Shown: positions 1-6,650, counted from the stretch's first letter. The stretch is 7,195 bases of DNA from AWTP1-13 sp035258605 (GCA_035258605.1 DATFXD010000108.1:1-7195), one strand, 5' to 3'. Notes: a model not told the origin generated them from the letters alone. Numbers and translations are program-made.

Positions 1-58
1 CCCCGGCGCTCACCGGTTGCGCGGCGTCGGTGCGGGCCTGTGGCGCGGTCTCTCCCAT
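1..58 (-). CDS. possible start of a downstream gene, cut by the window edge
   Basis: An ATG at 58-56 on the minus strand opens a frame that stays free of stops to the window edge, 19 codons reading M-G-E-T-A-P-Q-A-R and onward. Codon third positions are mostly G or C, like the neighbouring genes. It would start 15 bases after the stop of the peroxidase-like gene. There is no clear Shine-Dalgarno sequence in front of it, and 58 bases are too few to identify a family. It could equally be non-coding spacer. No function can be suggested. Confidence 0.2.
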   Translation of the reverse strand, partial: MGETAPQARTDAAQPVSAG

Positions 59-73
59 CGGCGGCGCCCAGCG

Positions 74-628
74 TCACTCGGCGGCGGCAGCGCCTGGCTC
101 GCCGACGAGCTCGTTGTCGATCTGGAGCGCCTCGGCCAGACGGTTGTAGGCACCGCACAGCGCGATGCGCAAGGTCAGCTCGACGATCTCGGCATCGCTG
201 AACTGCTGCCGCAGCCGCGTGAACATGGCCTCCTCGATACGCCCGGGGCGCTCGGTCACGGCACGGGCGTAGTCGATCACCAGCCGATCGACGGCATCGA
301 GCTCGGCATGCGTCGTGTCCGGCAACGCGTCGACCGCGGCCGACGATAGGCCGGCAACCGCGAGCTTGGGCGCATGATGGCTGACGCAATAGGCGCATTG
401 GTTGAGCTTGGAGGTGACGACGATGGCCAGCTCGAGGTAGCGCGGCTTGAGGCCTTGCCGCTGCTTCAGCTCCATCAGCAGCTGGCTCAGATGCTCGAGC
501 GCCGGCGGCACATGCGCCAGCACCGCGGCCTGATTGCGGAACGGACCATAGCTGTCGACAAACGCACGGTAGGTGGCAGCGTAGGGGGGTGGCAGATCGC
601 TTGGGGCCAGCAACGGCACGCGGGTCAT
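74..628 (-). CDS. AhpD-like carboxymuconolactone decarboxylase family protein
   Basis: This 184-residue cytoplasmic protein belongs to the carboxymuconolactone decarboxylase / AhpD superfamily of small all-helical proteins. The diagnostic motif is visible: E66, then C78-A-Y-C81 and H85, with spacing E-x11-C-x2-C-x3-H. This equals the catalytic set of mycobacterial AhpD (E118, C130, C133, H137), where the cysteine pair cycles as a disulfide during peroxide reduction and the Glu and His relay protons. The intact CxxC argues for thiol peroxidase or disulfide reductase chemistry rather than true carboxymuconolactone decarboxylation; the physiological substrate cannot be read from the sequence. 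Length is close to AhpD (about 175). A GAGGAG ribosome binding site at 642-637 sits 8 bases before the ATG, supporting this start; the stop is TGA. It lies 56 bases after prfB on the same strand and may be read through from it. No ahpC is visible beside it. Family assignment is firm, function is inferred. Confidence 0.88.
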   Translation of the reverse strand: MTRVPLLAPSDLPPPYAATYRAFVDSYGPFRNQAAVLAHVPPALEHLSQLLMELKQRQGLKPRYLELAIVVTSKLNQCAYCVSHHAPKLAVAGLSSAAVDALPDTTHAELDAVDRLVIDYARAVTERPGRIEEAMFTRLRQQFSDAEIVELTLRIALCGAYNRLAEALQIDNELVGEPGAAAAE

Positions 629-652
629 GACGGCCGCTCCTCATCTTCAATG

Positions 653-668
653 GCCGGGGATGCCCGGC
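653..668 (-). other. perfect hairpin between prfB and the AhpD-like gene
   Basis: A 6-bp GC-only stem (GCCGGG / CCCGGC) with a four-base loop occupies the 56-base gap between prfB and the next gene. No run of T follows it on either strand, so it does not look like an intrinsic terminator. It could protect the 3' end of the prfB message or mark a processing point, or be chance in GC-rich DNA. Confidence 0.35.
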
Positions 669-684
669 ATAAAAGCACGCCGCC

Positions 685-1816
685 CTAGTCGATGTCTTCC
701 ACCTTGGCGGCAGGTGCACCGGACATGCGCTGTGCCAAGGCGGCTTCGATGAAGCTGTCAAGATCGCCGTCGAGCACGCCGTGCGGATCGCTGCTCTGCA
801 CGCCGGTGCGCAGATCCTTGACCATCTGGTAGGGCTGCATCACGTAGGAACGGATCTGGTGGCCCCAGCCGATCTCGGTCTTGCTGGCCGCGGCCGCATT
901 GGCCTTCTCCTCGCGCTTTTTGAGCTCGAGCTCATAAAGGCGCGACTTCAGCATGGCCCAGGCAATGGCGCGATTCTTGATTTGCGAGCGCTCCTGCTGG
1001 CTGGCGACCACGATGTTGGTGGGCATGTGCGTGATGCGCACCGCCGAATCGGTCGTGTTCACGTGCTGGCCGCCGGCACCGGAAGCGCGATAGGTGTCGA
1101 CGCGGCAATCGCTGTCCTTGATCTCGATGTCGATGTTGTCATCCACCACCGGATACACCCAGACGCTGGCAAAGCTCGTATGTCGGCGGGCGTTGCTGTC
1201 GTAGGGCGAGATCCGCACCAGCCGGTGCACGCCCGATTCGGTCTTGAGCCAGCCATAGGCGTTGCCACCCTTGACCAGCAAGGTCGCCGACTTGATGCCG
1301 GCTTCCTCGCCGTCGCTCTCCTCGACCAGGGACACCTTGTAGCCGTGATCCTCCGCCCAGCGGATGTACATGCGCGACAGCATGCTGGCCCAGTCCTGGC
1401 TCTCGGTGCCACCGGCGCCGGCATGCACTTCCAGATAGGTGTCGTTGCCGTCGGCTTCGCCCGACAGCAGCGCCTCCACCTCCTGGCGGCGTGCTTCCTC
1501 GGCGAGCTTGCGCAGGATCGATTCGCCCTCCTCGACGCTGGCCTGATCGTCCTCCGCCTCACCGAGTTCGACCAATGTCACCGCATCGTCGAACTCGCGC
1601 TCGAGCCGCCGATAGCCGGCGATGGCGCGCTCCAGCGCCTGACGCTGGCGCATCACCTTCTGCGCCGCTTGCGGCTCGCTCCACAGCTTGGGATCCTCGG
1701 CCCGCCTGTTGAGCTCGGCGAGACGCGCCGGGGCGGTATCGAAGTCAAAGATGCCTCCGCAACAGGGCCAGCGACTGGCGGATGGCATCGACGAGTTTTT
1801 CAGCTTCGGCCCGCAT
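685..1816 (-). CDS. prfB: peptide chain release factor 2 (RF2), made by programmed +1 frameshift
   Basis: RF2 recognises UGA and UAA in the ribosomal A site and triggers hydrolysis of peptidyl-tRNA. The true product joins two frames. Codons 1-23 run from ATG 1816 to 1748 (MRAEAEKLVDAIRQSLALLR and then RHL) and meet an in-frame TGA at 1747-1745; after skipping T1747, reading resumes at 1746 as D-F-D-T-A-P, giving 376 residues. Visible are an N-terminal helical domain, the PCRF signature HAGAGGTESQDW, the stop-codon recognition tripeptide S203-P-Y205 (SPF in E. coli) and the catalytic loop G248-G-Q250, two residues off E. coli numbering (250-252). The residue four before the loop is Ala244, the form usual in bacteria; E. 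coli K-12 has the less active Thr246. AAGGAAG at 1828-1822 is 5 bases before the ATG. The gene ends with TAG, which RF1 and not RF2 reads. A later ATG at 1788 gives a false N-terminus in the wrong frame. Confidence 0.97.
1744..1758 (-). promoter_or_regulatory. prfB programmed +1 frameshift site
   Basis: On the minus strand the sequence reads GGAGG CAT CTT TGA C. The parts are those of the E. coli prfB recoding site: an internal Shine-Dalgarno-like GGAGG (1758-1754), a 3-base spacer, the slippery CTT (1750-1748), the stop TGA (1747-1745) and a following C that weakens termination. Peptidyl-tRNA-Leu slips from CUU to UUU and the ribosome continues at GAC. When RF2 is scarce the pause at UGA lasts longer and more full-length RF2 is made, so this is the autoregulatory switch. 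The protein homology changes frame exactly here. Confidence 0.96.
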
Positions 1817-1821
1817 GGCGG

Positions 1822-1828
1822 CTTCCTT
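1822..1828 (-). promoter_or_regulatory. ribosome binding site deciding the prfB start
   Basis: AAGGAAG on the minus strand, 5 bases before the ATG at 1816. It fixes the upstream start, in the zero frame ahead of the frameshift, in preference to the ATG at 1788. Confidence 0.75.
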
Positions 1829-1851
1829 AACGAAATCGGCGCTGGGCTGCT

Positions 1852-1880
1852 GATATAGGCACGGCGAGCGGGGCTGTAAA
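1852..1880 (-). promoter_or_regulatory. candidate sigma-70 promoter for prfB
   Basis: Minus-strand TTTACA (1880-1875) and TATATC (1857-1852) are separated by exactly 17 bases. They match the -35 consensus at five of six positions and the -10 consensus at four of six. Transcription would begin near 1845, about 29 bases before the prfB ATG and just ahead of its ribosome binding site. The promoter fits within the 75-base gap after mrcA and would let prfB be expressed apart from the cell-wall genes. Inferred from consensus only. Confidence 0.45.
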
Positions 1881-1891
1881 CGCTTCCGCCC

Positions 1892-4453
1892 CTACCAGAG
1901 GCCGCCGCGGCCGCTGCTCAGGCTGCGCGGGGCGTCCTGCTGATCGCCCATGAAAAAGCCGCCGTTCTCGTTGGTGAAGCCCACGATTGAGTAGGGATCG
2001 TCCGGCTCCTCGTAGGGCTTGAAGGCCTCCAGCACCGAGTCGGGCTCGGCGCCCTGAGCGCGCATGCCGGTGCGCAAGCTCACGCGTACCAGCTTGATAC
2101 CGGGCGGAATCCGGAACGGCACCGCCTTCTTGTCGGCGAGCGCCATGCGCATGAAGTCACCGAAGATCGGCGCCGCGACATGGCCCCCGGTCATGCCCTT
2201 GCCCATCGGCCGCGGCGTGTCGTAGCCGATGAATACGCCGACCACCAGGTCGGGCGTGTAGCCGATGAACCAGGCATCCTTCTCTTCGTTGGTGGTGCCG
2301 GTCTTGCCGGCGACGGGAATGTTGGGAATATATTTCTTGATCACGGTGGCGGTGCCGCGCTGCACCACGCCTTCCATGATCGAGGTCATCTGATAGGCGG
2401 TGTGAGGATCGACGATCTGCCGGCGATCGTCGTTCAGCACCGGCTCGGGCTGCCCCTGCCAGCTGTCGGCCTTGCAGTCGGTGCATTCGCGATTGTCGTG
2501 CCGCCAGATGGTGTGGCCCCATCGATCCTGGATGCGATCGATCAAGGTCGCGTGCACCTGCTTGCCGCCGTTGGCGAGTTCGGCATAGGCCGCCACCATC
2601 CGCAACAAGGTGGTCTCGCCGGAGCCCAATGACATCGCCAGCACCGGCAACAGATCGTCGTAAACGCCGAACCGCTTGGAGTACTCGACGATTAGCGGCA
2701 TGCCCATGTCCTGGGCCAGCCGCACCGTCATTTGGTTGCGCGACTTCTCGATGCCGATGCGCAAGGTCGAGGGGCCATAGGAATTAACGCCGTCGTAGTT
2801 CTTGGGCTGCCAGACTTCCTTGCCCGGTCCCTGGTCGATTTCGATCGGTGCATCGAGGATGATGCTGGTCGGCTTGTAGCCGTTGTCGATGGCGGCGGCG
2901 TAGACCAGGGGCTTGAACGAGGAGCCGGGCTGGCGCTTGGCCTGGATGGCGCGGTCGAACTGGCTGGTGGCAAAGGAGAAGCCTCCCACCACCGCGTGCA
3001 CCCGGCCGGTGTGCGGGTCCATCGCCACCAGGGCGCCGCCGACCTCCGGGACCTGCATCAGCGACCAGGTGCCCGCCGCATTGCCGGCGTCCTTCGGCGC
3101 CACCCAGATCACGTCGCCGTTGCTCAAGACGTCGTTCACCGCCTTGGGCACGCCGCGATTGGTGCGCGCCCACTTCATTTCCTCGAAGGGTATTTCCACC
3201 GCCTCGCGCTCGGCCACAAAACTGCCGTCGGCCTGGCGCGGAGGTCGCAAACCCACCACCGCCTTGCCGCGCTGCGCATCGAGCACAACGCCCAGACGCC
3301 AGGGCGCCAGGTCATTGGCAATGTCGATGGCGCCGAGGGCAGCACCCCAGTCGCCGGCGATCTCGATCCTTTGCACCGCCCCGCGCCAGCCTTTTTCGCG
3401 ATCGAACGCGACCAGCCCGTCGATCAGCGACTTGCGCGCCATGCGCTGCAGCTTGGGGTCGAGCGTGGTGCGCACCGACAGGCCACCGTTGACGCTGCCA
3501 TCGCCGATCGCGGTGCGCTCGGCGCGGCCATAGAGGCCATCCTCGCCGACCATGTCCATCAGCCGGCGGCGCACCTCTTCGGCGAAATAGTCGGCGGCGT
3601 AGATCTGGGTGCCGAACGGCCGGATATTGACGGTCAGCGGCTTGGCCTTGGCCGCCTTGGCCTGCTCGCCGGTGATATAGCCGACCTCCGCCATCTGATC
3701 GATGATCCAATTGCGGCGCACGGTGGCTTCGCGCGTCTTGCGGAAGGGATGATAGTTGTTGGGCGCTTTCGGCAGGGCGGCAAGATAGGCCGCCTCCTCG
3801 ATCGAAAGCTCGCTCAATTCCTTGCTGAAGTAGTTGAGCGCCGCCGCCGCCACGCCGTAGCTGCCGATGCCGAGATAGATCTCGTTCAGATAGAGCTCGA
3901 GGATCTTGTCCTTGGAGTAGGCGCGCTCGATGCGGATCGCCAGGATGGCTTCCTTCAGCTTGCGATCGAGCTTTTGCTCGCTCGACAACAGGAAATTCTT
4001 GGCCACCTGCTGGGTGATGGTGGAGGCCCCCTCCGGCCGCTTCTTGCCCCAGTTCTGGAAATTGTTGATCACGGCGCGGCCAATACCGGCGAAATCCAAG
4101 CCGCCGTGCTCGTAGAAGCGCTTGTCCTCCGCCGACAGGAAGGCGGCGATCACCAGCTTCGGGATGACGTTGATCGGCACGAAAATACGCCGCTCGCGCG
4201 CGTATTCGGCCATCAGGCTGCCGTCGTGAGCATGGATCCGGGTCATCACCGGCGGCTCGTACTTGGCGAGGCTCTCGTAGTCGGGCAGATCACGCGAAGC
4301 CTGCCAAAAGAAGAAGCCGGCGACGGCGGCGACGGCAAGGAACATCACCACGGCCGAGGCAAAGCCGAACCCCAACAGGCCCAACAGCCAACTGCGGCGC
4401 TTGCGCCGCTTCTTGGCTGGAGCGGGTGGGGGCAGTATCGGCGTTGGTCTCAT
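1892..4453 (-). CDS. mrcA: penicillin-binding protein 1A, bifunctional glycosyltransferase/transpeptidase
   Basis: This 853-residue class A PBP polymerises lipid II into glycan strands and cross-links the stem peptides in the periplasm. A short proline-rich cytoplasmic tail with a KKRRKRR cluster (14-20) precedes one membrane anchor (about 22-49). The GT51 domain follows (about 65-255), with SAEDKRFYEHGG holding catalytic E109, GASTITQQ (142-149), the RKLKEA helix and the ELYLNEIYLG motif. An OB-fold-like insert lies around 355-460. The transpeptidase domain has all three motifs: S511-S-F-K514 (acyl-serine S511), S571-R-N573 and K717-T-G719. Length and order fit mrcA (ponA) of Alphaproteobacteria. 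The only two cysteines, C657 and C660, form a CxxC between the SxN and KTG motifs. The start is chosen because it gives the expected basic tail and membrane anchor; no strong Shine-Dalgarno sequence precedes it. It follows the amidase gene on the same strand after 161 bases. The stop is TAG. Confidence 0.96.
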   Translation of the reverse strand: MRPTPILPPPAPAKKRRKRRSWLLGLLGFGFASAVVMFLAVAAVAGFFFWQASRDLPDYESLAKYEPPVMTRIHAHDGSLMAEYARERRIFVPINVIPKLVIAAFLSAEDKRFYEHGGLDFAGIGRAVINNFQNWGKKRPEGASTITQQVAKNFLLSSEQKLDRKLKEAILAIRIERAYSKDKILELYLNEIYLGIGSYGVAAAALNYFSKELSELSIEEAAYLAALPKAPNNYHPFRKTREATVRRNWIIDQMAEVGYITGEQAKAAKAKPLTVNIRPFGTQIYAADYFAEEVRRRLMDMVGEDGLYGRAERTAIGDGSVNGGLSVRTTLDPKLQRMARKSLIDGLVAFDREKGWRGAVQRIEIAGDWGAALGAIDIANDLAPWRLGVVLDAQRGKAVVGLRPPRQADGSFVAEREAVEIPFEEMKWARTNRGVPKAVNDVLSNGDVIWVAPKDAGNAAGTWSLMQVPEVGGALVAMDPHTGRVHAVVGGFSFATSQFDRAIQAKRQPGSSFKPLVYAAAIDNGYKPTSIILDAPIEIDQGPGKEVWQPKNYDGVNSYGPSTLRIGIEKSRNQMTVRLAQDMGMPLIVEYSKRFGVYDDLLPVLAMSLGSGETTLLRMVAAYAELANGGKQVHATLIDRIQDRWGHTIWRHDNRECTDCKADSWQGQPEPVLNDDRRQIVDPHTAYQMTSIMEGVVQRGTATVIKKYIPNIPVAGKTGTTNEEKDAWFIGYTPDLVVGVFIGYDTPRPMGKGMTGGHVAAPIFGDFMRMALADKKAVPFRIPPGIKLVRVSLRTGMRAQGAEPDSVLEAFKPYEEPDDPYSIVGFTNENGGFFMGDQQDAPRSLSSGRGGLW

Positions 4454-4614
4454 CGCTCAGTCCGCACGTGCCGCGTCGTTATCCCGCGTCTTTCGGCATC
4501 TCGGCCCGCCGCAGCAAATCGGCTGGTGCGGCTCGCGCACCTTAGCACGGAATGTGGCAGCACGAGGCCGAATTTCCTCGCTTTACAATCGACTTAACAC
4601 TGATTCTCGCGGCC
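4454..4614 (-). other. amidase-mrcA spacer with a small hairpin
   Basis: This 161-base gap holds no reading frame of note. On the minus strand there is a perfect 6-bp stem with a five-base loop (GGTGCG / CGCACC in plus-strand reading, 4525-4541) and a weaker CGAGG / CCTCG stem close to the amidase end. Neither is followed by a T run. GACGCGG occurs twice as a direct repeat separated by six bases near 4475-4495. I see no convincing promoter, but the length leaves room for one serving mrcA. The spacer may be mRNA leader within a shared transcript. Confidence 0.35.
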
Positions 4615-5988
4615 TTAGCGGCGTTCCGCGCGCCGCTTGATAAAATACTCATCAATGGCGGCCGCGATCGACCCCGCCACCTGCTTTTGCCACTCCCGAG
4701 AGATGAGCAACTTGGCATCCTGCGCGTTGCTCATATAGCCCAGTTCGATCAGCACCGACGGCGATTGTGACTGCTTGAGGACCTTGAACGCTGCCGATCG
4801 CCCCGGATCGCGGGAAAGTGCAATGCGGCGCTTCAAATGCTGAATCAGCCGGCCGCGAATGTCGGCGGAAAAGTCGGCGGTTTCGCGGCGCATCAGGTCA
4901 ATCAAGATGCCCTTGACGTGATCTTCCTCTTCCTCGGCCGCAGTGTCGACCCCGGCCAGCACGTCGGCGGCATTTTCCTTGTCCGCAAGCCGCTGCGCTT
5001 CGCGGCTCGAGGCCTTCTCCGATAGGGTATAGACGGTGGCGCCGCGCACGCTTTGAGCGCGCTCCGCCGCCGCGGCGCCGACAATGTCAGCGTGGATCGA
5101 AACGAACAGATCGGAGGCGGTTTCGCGCGAGATGTCGACGCGCCTGTCGAGGGCAACGTAAATATCCGAGCCGCGCGTCATGTGGACATCGTAGCGGCCC
5201 TTGGCGATCAGGATCGCCTCGAGGTACTGGGCGACGGCCAAGACCACGTCCTTTTCCACCACCTCGCCGCTGATGGCCCCGGGATCGACGCCGCCGTGGC
5301 CGGCATCGACCACGATCTGCGGTCTGGCATCCGCCTGGCGACGCGCCTCGGCGGGCTGGCTGGGCGCGGGCCGGGGCGCGGCCTCTTTCGGCCGCGGTGG
5401 CATGCGCGTGAGGAAGGCGGTGGCCGCGGTCGCGGCCAACTCGAGGTTCAAGCGCACGGTGCCGGCGGGCTCCGGGGTGATGGCGGCCGCCTCGACTTTG
5501 ACCGGTCCGGTGGCGTCGATCACCACCCGCGTCTTGCCGGGGGCGATTTGGCCATAGCGGTAGGCCGCGATCAGGCCGGCGCCGGCCTGACCGGCGCCGG
5601 TCGGCAATTCAAAGACGACGTCGGGCAGATCGATCAGGACCCGATAGGGATCGGGCAGGGTGAACACCTGAAACGGCACCGCCGCCGACAAGACCAGCGA
5701 AAAGCGCGTGCGCGACCGCTCCAGGAAGATTTCGGCGGCCAAGGCGCCGACGCGGCGCCCTGACACCTCCGCTACCCAGCCTTCGGCCCGGGCGTGGGCC
5801 TTGGTGTCGGCCGCCGCCGCTGGTGAGGGCGTTACCCGCTCCTTGAGTGCCGGCCGTGCCGGTGGCGGGGTCTTGGCAATGTCGGTCTGCGCGGAGCCCG
5901 TTGCGGGGCAGAAAAGCGCGCTCGTCACAGCGGCTAGGCGGGCAACGGCGGCCCACCTGCGGCCCCATGTGCGGCTGGCCGCTCGCAT
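4615..5988 (-). CDS. amiC: periplasmic N-acetylmuramoyl-L-alanine amidase (AMIN + Amidase_3)
   Basis: This zinc amidase cuts the bond between N-acetylmuramic acid and L-alanine of the stem peptide, typically to split septal peptidoglycan. From ATG 5988 it has 457 residues. A signal peptide (1-33) has an R10-R11 pair, a short hydrophobic stretch and likely cleavage after ATGSA33; the RR pair only loosely resembles a Tat motif. The AMIN domain (about 70-187) includes PDPYRVLIDLP. A Pro/Ala linker (195-222) leads to the Amidase_3 domain (about 224-450) with zinc ligands H231 (DAGHGG), E245, H299 (SIHAD) and catalytic E415 (LIELGYMSN). The helical, acidic segment at about 327-390 matches the AmiB/AmiC inhibitory insert that EnvC- or NlpD-type activators displace. 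Other in-frame starts are GTG 6012 and ATG 6000. ATG 5988 has GGAGG only 3 bases upstream, so the start is uncertain. The family is firm; the choice of the amiC symbol over amiA or amiB is by domain layout. Confidence 0.93.
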   Translation of the reverse strand: MRAASRTWGRRWAAVARLAAVTSALFCPATGSAQTDIAKTPPPARPALKERVTPSPAAAADTKAHARAEGWVAEVSGRRVGALAAEIFLERSRTRFSLVLSAAVPFQVFTLPDPYRVLIDLPDVVFELPTGAGQAGAGLIAAYRYGQIAPGKTRVVIDATGPVKVEAAAITPEPAGTVRLNLELAATAATAFLTRMPPRPKEAAPRPAPSQPAEARRQADARPQIVVDAGHGGVDPGAISGEVVEKDVVLAVAQYLEAILIAKGRYDVHMTRGSDIYVALDRRVDISRETASDLFVSIHADIVGAAAAERAQSVRGATVYTLSEKASSREAQRLADKENAADVLAGVDTAAEEEEDHVKGILIDLMRRETADFSADIRGRLIQHLKRRIALSRDPGRSAAFKVLKQSQSPSVLIELGYMSNAQDAKLLISREWQKQVAGSIAAAIDEYFIKRRAERR

Positions 5989-6034
5989 CCCCCTCCCCAT
6001 CTTCAATTCCACGTAGGCGGGCGGGAGTTTAACA

Positions 6035-6064
6035 ATTTGTTTGCCGAATCGAAGGCTAAATCAA
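6035..6064 (-). promoter_or_regulatory. possible promoter of the amidase gene in an AT-rich patch
   Basis: The most AT-rich stretch of the intergenic region lies at 6025-6064. On the minus strand it offers TTGATT (6064-6059) and, 18 bases on, ACAAAT (6040-6035), a weak -10 match at three of six positions. Transcription would begin some 40 bases before the amidase start. The position is plausible for the amidase-mrcA transcript, but the boxes alone are weak evidence. Confidence 0.28.
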
Positions 6065-6065
6065 C

Positions 6066-6169
6066 GGGCTGGTTGCGCAATTGGTGGGCAGCAAAACTTT
6101 CTTGCCACTCCCAGGGCGACAGCCTACAAGCTTTCGACGTGACTGCCGCGTCTGCCCGCCGGTTAGCCC
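6066..6169 (+). ncRNA. candidate structured RNA: long stem favoured on the plus strand
   Basis: AATTGGTGGGCAG (6079-6091) can pair over all 13 positions with CTGCCCGCCGGTT (6152-6164). Three of the pairs are G-U (6081-6162, 6082-6161, 6085-6158). GGGCT (6066-6070) also pairs with AGCCC (6165-6169), directly outside the stem except for an 8-base bulge on the 5' side. In the complementary RNA the three wobble pairs become A-C mismatches, so the helix favours transcription of the plus strand. It could be the start of a long rne leader or a separate small RNA. No clear promoter is visible just upstream. The structure was worked out by hand, without an energy calculation. Confidence 0.35.
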
Positions 6170-6182
6170 AATCGTGCGTCGC

Positions 6183-6214
6183 AACAGGCCCGGAGCGTGT
6201 GCTCGCCGCCTGTT
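6183..6214 (+). other. two-tier hairpin in the rne-amidase intergenic region
   Basis: AACAGGC (6183-6189) pairs perfectly with GCCTGTT (6208-6214), and inside it GAGC (6193-6196) pairs with GCTC (6201-6204) around a GTGT loop, with a symmetric 3x3 internal loop between. All pairs are Watson-Crick, so it forms on either strand. No T run follows, so it is not a terminator. It may be part of an RNA leader or a protein-binding inverted repeat. Confidence 0.4.
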
Positions 6215-6291
6215 CTGAACGCAGTGAAGTTTCGGGCAACATCGGACGCTTGGTGCGACGGCGCGTTTCGGGAGAGCGAGGCTTTAAGGGT

Positions 6292-6325
6292 CCACCGGCC
6301 CTGCCCAAGGGCACCCAGGCGGTGG
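6292..6325 (+). other. two-tier hairpin CCACCG/CGGTGG
   Basis: CCACCG (6292-6297) pairs with CGGTGG (6320-6325). Immediately inside, GCCCT (6298-6302) pairs with AGGGC (6308-6312) around a five-base loop, leaving a 7-base bulge on the 3' side: 11 pairs in 34 bases. A further stem CGCCGA / TCGGCG (6355-6360 with 6367-6372) follows. Together with the upstream stems this makes a dense run of structure with no protein gene. Confidence 0.38.
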
Positions 6326-6380
6326 GCTCGTTCAATGCCCGAACCCCCGGCGCACGCCGAGCAAGGTCGGCGCGGTAAGG

Positions 6381-6398
6381 CCAGCGGACGCCGGTTTT
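6381..6398 (+). terminator. weak terminator-like stem followed by TTTT
   Basis: CCAGC (6381-6385) faces GCCGG (6390-6394) with one A-C mismatch and a four-base loop, and TTTT follows at once (6395-6398). The stem is short and imperfect and the T run only four long, so termination would be weak. It is placed where a small RNA covering the stems from 6066 onward would end. The T run overlaps the candidate -35 box of a downstream promoter. Confidence 0.2.
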
Positions 6399-6425
6399 GA
6401 CACCCTAGTCCGGACACGGTTTGCC
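6397..6425 (+). promoter_or_regulatory. possible rne promoter with a consensus -35
   Basis: TTGACA (6397-6402) is a perfect -35 hexamer on the plus strand. With a 17-base spacer the -10 position is TTTGCC (6420-6425), which is poor. Weak -10 boxes are common in alphaproteobacterial promoters. A start near 6432 would give rne an untranslated leader of about 300 bases. Confidence 0.28.
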
Positions 6426-6650
6426 CGGTCAGCGGGCATCATCTGGAGCCGGAGCGTGAAGCTCACGTGCTCCCGCGCAGATTGAATGTGGACCATGGCA
6501 GCCTCTCGTTCACCGTGCAGGAATGGTGACCCCCGCCCAGGCCCGGTGTGGCCGGCGGGCGCCGCCCTCCTGCCCGCGAACGGTGTGCCTTCCCACCCGA
6601 CGGCATGGAAGCGCTGCGGCTCTCGCGGTCCGACCCCTTCAACCAAAAAC

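Noticed and set aside
653..668. Intrinsic terminator after prfB
   Set aside because: The stem is good but no T run follows on either strand.
1747..1788. prfB starting at ATG 1788
   Set aside because: The residues M-P-S-A-S-R-W-P-C-C before the conserved D-F-D-T do not look like RF2, whereas the 1816 frame does and reaches a canonical frameshift site.
781..1830. A 349-codon open frame on the plus strand opposite prfB
   Set aside because: The same GC-driven antisense effect; the minus strand clearly encodes RF2 throughout.
4525..4541. Terminator between the amidase gene and mrcA
   Set aside because: A perfect 6-bp stem exists but no T run follows on the minus strand.
2732..4597. A 621-codon open frame on the plus strand opposite mrcA
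   Set aside because: It mirrors mrcA, whose motifs are complete in the other strand. Long antisense frames are common in GC-rich genes, and the translation shows no recognisable domain and an odd excess of H, R, G and A.
6037..6378. Possible 113-residue protein in the amidase-rne gap
   Set aside because: No ribosome binding site and no recognisable motif. It competes with other frames over the same bases and covers the inverted repeats. Structure in RNA explains the region better.
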